From a bacterium (GTDB taxonomy: Bacteria; Patescibacteriota; UBA1384; JAMDBS01; DAOVQR01): 9,517 nucleotides of DNA. The position numbers and the translations under genes were made by a program. The notes below the pieces were generated by a model, which had not been told where the DNA came from, ran no database searches, and worked only from the letters and a program-made list of their open reading frames with translations. This document shows, piece by piece, positions 6,697 to 9,517 of this stretch; within the stretch, counting starts at the first letter, position 1, and each line of letters starts with the position of its first letter. Location: assembly GCA_030628575.1 (NCBI GenBank), contig DAOVQR010000019.1:1-9517 (forward strand), read 5' to 3'.

Positions 6697-7053
6697 TTAT
6701 ATTTTTAATCCTGATTTTCGTGCCCCTTCTGCTAATTTTTGTACTTTTCCATGGTATTTATACCAACGTCTATCAAAAACACACTGGTTAATTTTTTTCT
6801 CTTGAGCAATTTTTGCTATTTCCATTCCTAATTGATAAGCGATATCTGTTTTCTTTAATTCATTTTTATTTTTAATCTTTTGATCACTAATATCTACCAA
6901 AGTTTTTTTTGATTTATCATCAATTAATTGAGCGGAAATATGTTTATTACTACGAAATACAACTAATCTTGGTATATTTTTACTACCAATAATTTTTACT
7001 CGGTTTTTTTGTATTCTTTTTTTTCTTAATTTTACTTTAGTTATTTTTGACAT
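6697..7053 (-). CDS. rplR: 50S ribosomal protein L18
   Basis: L18 binds 5S rRNA and, with L5, delivers it to the large subunit. The 118-residue protein has the basic start KVKLRKKRIQKNRVKI and then PRLVVFRSNKHISAQLIDD (29-47), the signature of the family. The C-terminal half contains AYQLGMEIAKIAQEK and CVFDRRWYKYHGKVQKLAEG, ending ARKSGLKI. Length is standard. The ATG follows the rplF stop by one base, with GGAG just upstream inside rplF, so translation is coupled. A 98-base repeat-filled gap separates it from rpsE. Confidence 0.97.
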   Translation of the reverse strand: MSKITKVKLRKKRIQKNRVKIIGSKNIPRLVVFRSNKHISAQLIDDKSKKTLVDISDQKIKNKNELKKTDIAYQLGMEIAKIAQEKKINQCVFDRRWYKYHGKVQKLAEGARKSGLKI

Positions 7054-7054
7054 A

Positions 7055-7606
7055 TTATGCTCCAGCTACAGCGGTTTTAGCCGCTTTACCTACTTTACGT
7101 CTAATTACTTCATCAACATAACGAATACCTTTACCTTTATATGGTTCTGGTTTTCTTACTTCTCTTATCTGCGCCGCGAATTGACCTACTTTTTGTTTAT
7201 CAATACCTGACACTGTAACTATATTTTTCTGAACTTTAACTTCAATTTCATCTGGTATTTCAAGATTAATTTGATGAGAATAACCAACATTTAAAATTAA
7301 ATTACCATCGCTGGCTTCTGCTCGATATCCAACACCTTTAATCTCTAATTTTTTCTCAAAACCTTTATAAACACCGGTAATTATATTTTGAATCAATCTT
7401 TGTGTTAATCCATATAAAGATCTGCATAATTTATCATTGGTTTTCTTTTCAACTATCATCTGTTTATCTTTCTGAACAACATTTATTTTTGGATGAATAT
7501 CTAAACTAAGCTGGCCCTTTGGACCTTTTGCTCTAAGTTTATTTGAGGTAAGTTCAATACTCACTTCATCTGGAATTGTAATTGGCATTCTGCCGATTCT
7601 AGACAT
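7055..7606 (-). CDS. rplF: 50S ribosomal protein L6
   Basis: L6 lies at the base of the L7/L12 stalk near the sarcin-ricin loop. The 183-residue protein consists of two tandem L6 folds and begins MSRIGRMPITIPDEVSIEL. The signature C-terminal RKPEPYKGKGIRYVDEVIRR (about 153-172) is intact. The frame extends seven codons further upstream, but the internal ATG matches family starts and has a GGAG five to six bases before it (ACGGAGTGAATATG). The C-terminus ends KAAKTAVAGA and runs into the rplR start with a single intervening base. Confidence 0.98.
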   Translation of the reverse strand: MSRIGRMPITIPDEVSIELTSNKLRAKGPKGQLSLDIHPKINVVQKDKQMIVEKKTNDKLCRSLYGLTQRLIQNIITGVYKGFEKKLEIKGVGYRAEASDGNLILNVGYSHQINLEIPDEIEVKVQKNIVTVSGIDKQKVGQFAAQIREVRKPEPYKGKGIRYVDEVIRRKVGKAAKTAVAGA

Positions 7607-7627
7607 ATTCACTCCGTTATATAACAC

Positions 7628-7700
7628 AAATCATACGCAAATGCCGCAAATGAATTATTCGTGTCATTTGCATATATTCGCGGATTGGCATCATATTTTA
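7628..7700 (-). repeat. rpsH-rplF spacer with ATTTGCG units and a small hairpin
   Basis: Plus-strand CGCAAATG occurs at 7636-7643 and 7645-7652 (9-base spacing), and an inverted CATTTGC lies at 7665-7671. GCAAATG (7646-7652) and CATTTGC (7665-7671) can pair as a 7-bp stem with a 12-base loop. A CGCGGAT follows at 7679. The layout parallels the ATCAGCG and ATTAGCG spacers elsewhere in this operon but with a different core. There is no gene here. Confidence 0.6.
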
Positions 7701-8081
7701 TTAATATACTTCACAAATAATTTCACCGCCTAAATTTTTTTGCTTTGCCTGCTTGCCAGTCATTACACCTTGCGGCGTGGAAATTATAACAATACCAAAT
7801 CCTTGCAAAACTTTTCGGATTTTTTTACTTGATTTATATATTCTTAAACCTGGCTTACTAATTGTTTTGATTTTGGAAATAGCGGGTTTAGTAAATGGAT
7901 ATTCAAGTTCAACAATAATATCTTTTTTACTGGTTTTATAATTTTTAATATATTTACTGTTTTTTAATACTTCCAATACGGCCAGTTTAAATTTGGAAGT
8001 TGGAATACGCGTTTGTTTTGCTTTTACCATTTGGGCATTTCTTATTCTTGTTAACATATCAGAAATTGGATCTGTTATCAT
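7701..8081 (-). CDS. rpsH: 30S ribosomal protein S8
   Basis: S8 binds the central domain of 16S rRNA and in E. coli also represses the spc mRNA. The 126-residue protein starts with the family signature ITDPISDMLTRIRNAQMVK and ends with STPQGVMTGKQAKQ followed by LGGEIICEVY. The C-terminal STPxGxMT and GGE motifs are intact, so rRNA binding is expected. The ATG has AAAGG about 7 bases upstream, and the gap to rpsN is 15 bases. I did not find a clear mimic of the E. coli S8 mRNA target near rplE, so autoregulation cannot be claimed. Confidence 0.98.
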   Translation of the reverse strand: MITDPISDMLTRIRNAQMVKAKQTRIPTSKFKLAVLEVLKNSKYIKNYKTSKKDIIVELEYPFTKPAISKIKTISKPGLRIYKSSKKIRKVLQGFGIVIISTPQGVMTGKQAKQKNLGGEIICEVY

Positions 8082-8096
8082 AATAAACCTTTATTA

Positions 8097-8282
8097 TTAC
8101 CATGATGATTTTGTTACACCTGGTAATTCTCCTTTATTTGCTTTTTCTCTAAAACATATTCTACATAAACCGTATTTTCTCATATATCCATGTATTCTGC
8201 CACATTGCGAACATCGTCTGATAATTCTAGTAGAATATTTTGGTTTTTTTTCTGCTTTTTTAATTAACGCTTTTCTTGCCAT
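8097..8282 (-). CDS. rpsN: 30S ribosomal protein S14, zinc-binding short form
   Basis: S14 sits in the head of the 30S subunit next to S3 and S10. This is the 61-residue zinc form: C24, C27, C40 and C43 (CSQC and CRIC) make the ribbon. The conserved flanks are [10 protein letters not shown] and [16 protein letters not shown], and the C-terminus ends GVTKSSW, as expected. The start has GGAG about 7 bases upstream. It is placed between rplE and rpsH as in the standard operon. The 52-base spacer before it carries one arm of the rplE-end hairpin. Confidence 0.98.
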   Translation of the reverse strand: MARKALIKKAEKKPKYSTRIIRRCSQCGRIHGYMRKYGLCRICFREKANKGELPGVTKSSW

Positions 8283-8308
8283 ATATACTCCGTTTAAAAT
8301 TAAATATT

Positions 8309-8349
8309 AAGACCAAAACTTAAAAACTTGGCTTTTAAGTTTTGGTCTT
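8309..8349 (-). terminator. Perfect 17-bp hairpin overlapping the rplE stop; possible attenuator
   Basis: The arms 8309-8325 (AAGACCAAAACTTAAAA) and 8333-8349 (TTTTAAGTTTTGGTCTT) are exact reverse complements with a 7-base loop. The rplE TAA (8335-8337) lies inside one arm, so the last codons of rplE form half the stem. On the coding strand the stem is followed by AATATTTAATTTTAAACGG: AT-rich, but not a clean U run. It could be a leaky intrinsic terminator, an RNA processing or stability element, or an inverted duplication of the rplE tail. The inverted repeat is certain; its function is inferred. Confidence 0.6.
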
Positions 8350-8883
8350 CTTGAATGGAAAACCTAGATTTGCCAATAATGACTGGGCTAATTTATTATT
8401 ATTTAAATTCGTTTTTATACAAACCTCTAAACTATATATTTTATCAACATTTTCATATTTAATCTCTGGAAAAATTATTTGTTCAGATAAACCAATGGAA
8501 TAATTACCTTGCTCGTCAAAACTTTTTGGGTTTAATCCTTTAAAATCTCTAATTCTAGGTAAAACAATATTAATAAATCTATCAATAAAATCATACATTT
8601 TGTCACCATGTAAAGTAACAGCAACTCCCACGACTTCACCTTGTCTGATTTTAAAACCGGAAATTGCTTTTTTGGAAAGAGTAGTGACTGGTTTTTGTCC
8701 AGTAATAATAGCCAAATCAGATTTGACCATATCAATGAATTTAGAATCTTCTTTTGATTTATTAATACCAACATTAAGCACTACTTTTTCTAACTTTGGT
8801 ACTTCATAAATATTCTTTAAATCAAATTCTTTCATCAATTTCGGTGTTATGATTTCTATATATTTTTTCTTTAATCTTGTCAT
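8335..8883 (-). CDS. rplE: 50S ribosomal protein L5
   Basis: L5 binds 5S rRNA and forms the central-protuberance bridge to S13. The 182-residue protein has VPKLEKVVLNVGINKSKEDS near the N-terminus, TGQKPVTTLSKKAISGFKIR in the middle, then VTLHGDKMYDFIDRFINIVL and LPRIRDFKGLNPKSFD. It ends in LANLGFPFKKTKT. A frame open 13 codons further upstream is rejected: the chosen ATG (codon 14 of that frame) has an excellent GAGGAG three bases upstream, and family proteins start here. The GAGG belongs to a 27-base repeat also found before rpsK. The stop codon is inside a perfect inverted repeat. A 405-base non-coding gap separates it from rplX. Confidence 0.97.
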   Translation of the reverse strand: MTRLKKKYIEIITPKLMKEFDLKNIYEVPKLEKVVLNVGINKSKEDSKFIDMVKSDLAIITGQKPVTTLSKKAISGFKIRQGEVVGVAVTLHGDKMYDFIDRFINIVLPRIRDFKGLNPKSFDEQGNYSIGLSEQIIFPEIKYENVDKIYSLEVCIKTNLNNNKLAQSLLANLGFPFKKTKT

Positions 8884-8888
8884 TATCT

Positions 8889-8915
8889 CCTCGCTAATAA
8901 CTAATTTATCTAATA
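8889..8915 (-). repeat. 27-base ATTAG-rich repeat carrying the rplE ribosome-binding site (copy 2)
   Basis: This matches 26 of 27 bases of 855-881. The GAGG at its end forms the Shine-Dalgarno of rplE. It abuts, and by a few bases enters, the left arm of the palindromic element that follows. Confidence 0.8.
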
Positions 8916-9081
8916 TAGACAACGACAGTAGAATTTATACATATTTGTCATTTCGACTGAAGCATTAACGTAATGGAGAAATCCCCTTTAACAGAGATTC
9001 CTCGACTCGAGCCTGCCCTGAGCGCAATCGGATGGGCTCGGAATGACAACTTAAGTGTAATTTCTACTGACTTTCTCTATA
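8914..9081. repeat. 168-base imperfect palindromic element A
   Basis: The ends are complementary. TATAGACAACGACAGTAG (8914-8931) pairs with 9064-9081 at 15 of 18 positions, and TTGTCATTTCGA (8945-8956) pairs with TCGGAATGACAA (9038-9049) at 11 of 12; the sequence between these two arms also pairs partly. The centre holds GGAGAAATC, CTCGACTCGAG and GGATGGGCTCGG, a type of sequence often seen in intergenic repeat families. It is richer in GC than the surroundings. No open frame of note and no transposase is present, so it looks like a non-autonomous (MITE- or REP-like) repeat. Confidence 0.65.
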
Positions 9082-9124
9082 GTTAATCATTTTTAATATT
9101 TGTATAACAAATTCTAATTATGAG

Positions 9125-9259
9125 CATCACATTCTAAAATCATACTTCCACTGTCATTCTGAACCATGTCATTCTGAACTTGTTTCAGGATCGTTTCAGA
9201 ATCTCGAGATCCTGAACTAAATTCAGGACGACATCTTAGTCCGATTATGAAATGTGATG
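9125..9259. repeat. 135-base nested palindromic element B
   Basis: The outermost arms CATCACATT (9125-9133) and AATGTGATG (9251-9259) are exact. Inside, 9166-9192 pairs with 9208-9234 at 22 of 27 positions. The core 9195-9216 is nearly self-complementary around ATCTCGAGAT. A direct repeat TGTCATTCTGAAC occurs at 9152-9164 and 9167-9179. The motif resembles the GTCATTCTGAACTTGTTTCA family of palindromic repeats known from many bacterial genomes. With element A it fills the 405-base gap (8884-9288), which has no gene and no convincing promoter. Confidence 0.65.
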
Positions 9260-9288
9260 TCTATGGGGTTATTTGTGAAATCTGTGTA

Positions 9289-9517
9289 TTAGTGGATATC
9301 TACTGTTTCCTTACATTTTTTACAAATACGCAATTTGTTACTGGCAGTTTTTTTATAACTTATCCTTGTCGCTTTACTGCATCTTGGACATATTAATTTA
9401 ACATTGCTTATATTTATTGGGATATTTATATCAACAATTCCACCATGTTGATTTTTCCGACTTGGTTTTAAACTTTTTTTATACATATTTAATCCGGTAA
9501 CAACTACTTTACCTATC
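9289..9517 (-). CDS. rplX: 50S ribosomal protein L24, zinc-ribbon form, N-terminus cut off by window edge
   Basis: L24 starts assembly of the large subunit by binding the 5' domain of 23S rRNA. Only the last 75 residues are visible; the frame is open to the right edge. The KOW-type core is represented by GKVVVTGLNMYKKSLKPS, followed by QHGGIVDINIPINISNV, which matches the family closely. The C-terminus carries a zinc ribbon, CPRC and CKKC (C43, C46, C65 and C68 of the visible part), a feature of some bacterial L24 proteins. An ATG at 9486 is internal, not the start. The rplX-rplE order is standard, with rplN expected further right. The stop is TAA, followed by the repeat-filled gap. Confidence 0.95.
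   Translation of the reverse strand, partial: IGKVVVTGLNMYKKSLKPSRKNQHGGIVDINIPINISNVKLICPRCSKATRISYKKTASNKLRICKKCKETVDIH

Noticed and set aside
7993..8310. Plus-strand open frame of 105 codons opposite rpsN and rpsH
   Set aside because: It is the complement of two well-conserved genes and shows no motif of its own.
8532..8774. Alternative minus-strand frame inside rplE
   Set aside because: It is Leu/Lys-rich out-of-frame sequence within an intact L5 gene.
8884..8922. Upstream start giving a 13-residue extension of L5
   Set aside because: The internal ATG has GAGGAG at good spacing and matches family starts; the extension would be encoded by the repeat.
8884..8990. Possible rplE promoter (TTGTCT with TATTAG, or TATAAA in element A)
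   Set aside because: Neither pair reaches a convincing match in both boxes, and the sequence is AT-rich repeat where such matches arise by chance.
8884..9288. CRISPR array or small RNA gene in the rplX-rplE gap
   Set aside because: The repeats are inverted and nested, not regularly spaced direct repeats with unique spacers, and no conserved RNA family is recognisable by eye.
1..9517. Recoded UGA (as in Gracilibacteria or Absconditabacteria)
   Set aside because: All genes are intact under the standard code, with glycine and tryptophan at conserved sites using normal codons. Absence of TGA stops among 16 genes is explained by AT bias and small sample.

Overview
This AT-rich window is a ribosomal protein super-operon read entirely from the minus strand. 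It runs in the classic spc-alpha order: rplX (cut at the right edge), rplE, rpsN, rpsH, rplF, rplR, rpsE, rplO, secY, a membrane-anchored beta-propeller gene, adk, map, infA, rpmJ, rpsM, rpsK, and rpsD (cut at the left edge). rpoA and rplQ would be expected just beyond the left edge. All 17 genes point the same way and most are separated by 0-15 bases.

The organism is most likely a Candidate Phyla Radiation (Patescibacteria) bacterium; this is inference. The grounds are: no rpmD (L30) between rpsE and rplO, where the two genes are 14 bases apart; very AT-rich Lys/Asn/Ile-heavy proteins of lean size; zinc-ribbon forms of S4, S14, L24, L36 and Adk; and intergenic palindromic and GCG-type repeats. 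Glycine and tryptophan use ordinary codons and no in-frame UGA is seen, so the UGA-recoding lineages are not indicated. Of 16 visible stop codons, 15 are TAA, one is TAG and none is TGA.

Right part (4355-9517): rplX to secY encode large- and small-subunit proteins and the translocon channel. A 405-base gap between rplX and rplE is filled by two nested palindromic elements and contains no gene. The 3' end of rplE is one arm of a perfect 17-bp inverted repeat.

Middle part (1579-4355): after secY comes an N-terminally anchored TolB/PD40-like propeller protein that does not belong to the standard operon, then adk, map and infA. A good sigma70-type promoter lies between map and infA, so infA-rpmJ-rpsM-rpsK-rpsD can probably be transcribed separately.

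Left part (1-1578): infA, an enlarged rpmJ, then rpsM, rpsK and rpsD.

The genes themselves are mostly orthodox. The unusual content lies between them: every gap longer than about 50 bases except the promoter gap holds short degenerate repeats (ATCAGCG, ATTAGCG or ATTTGCG units about 10 bases apart), an ATTAG-rich repeat that supplies the Shine-Dalgarno sequence, or a large palindrome.
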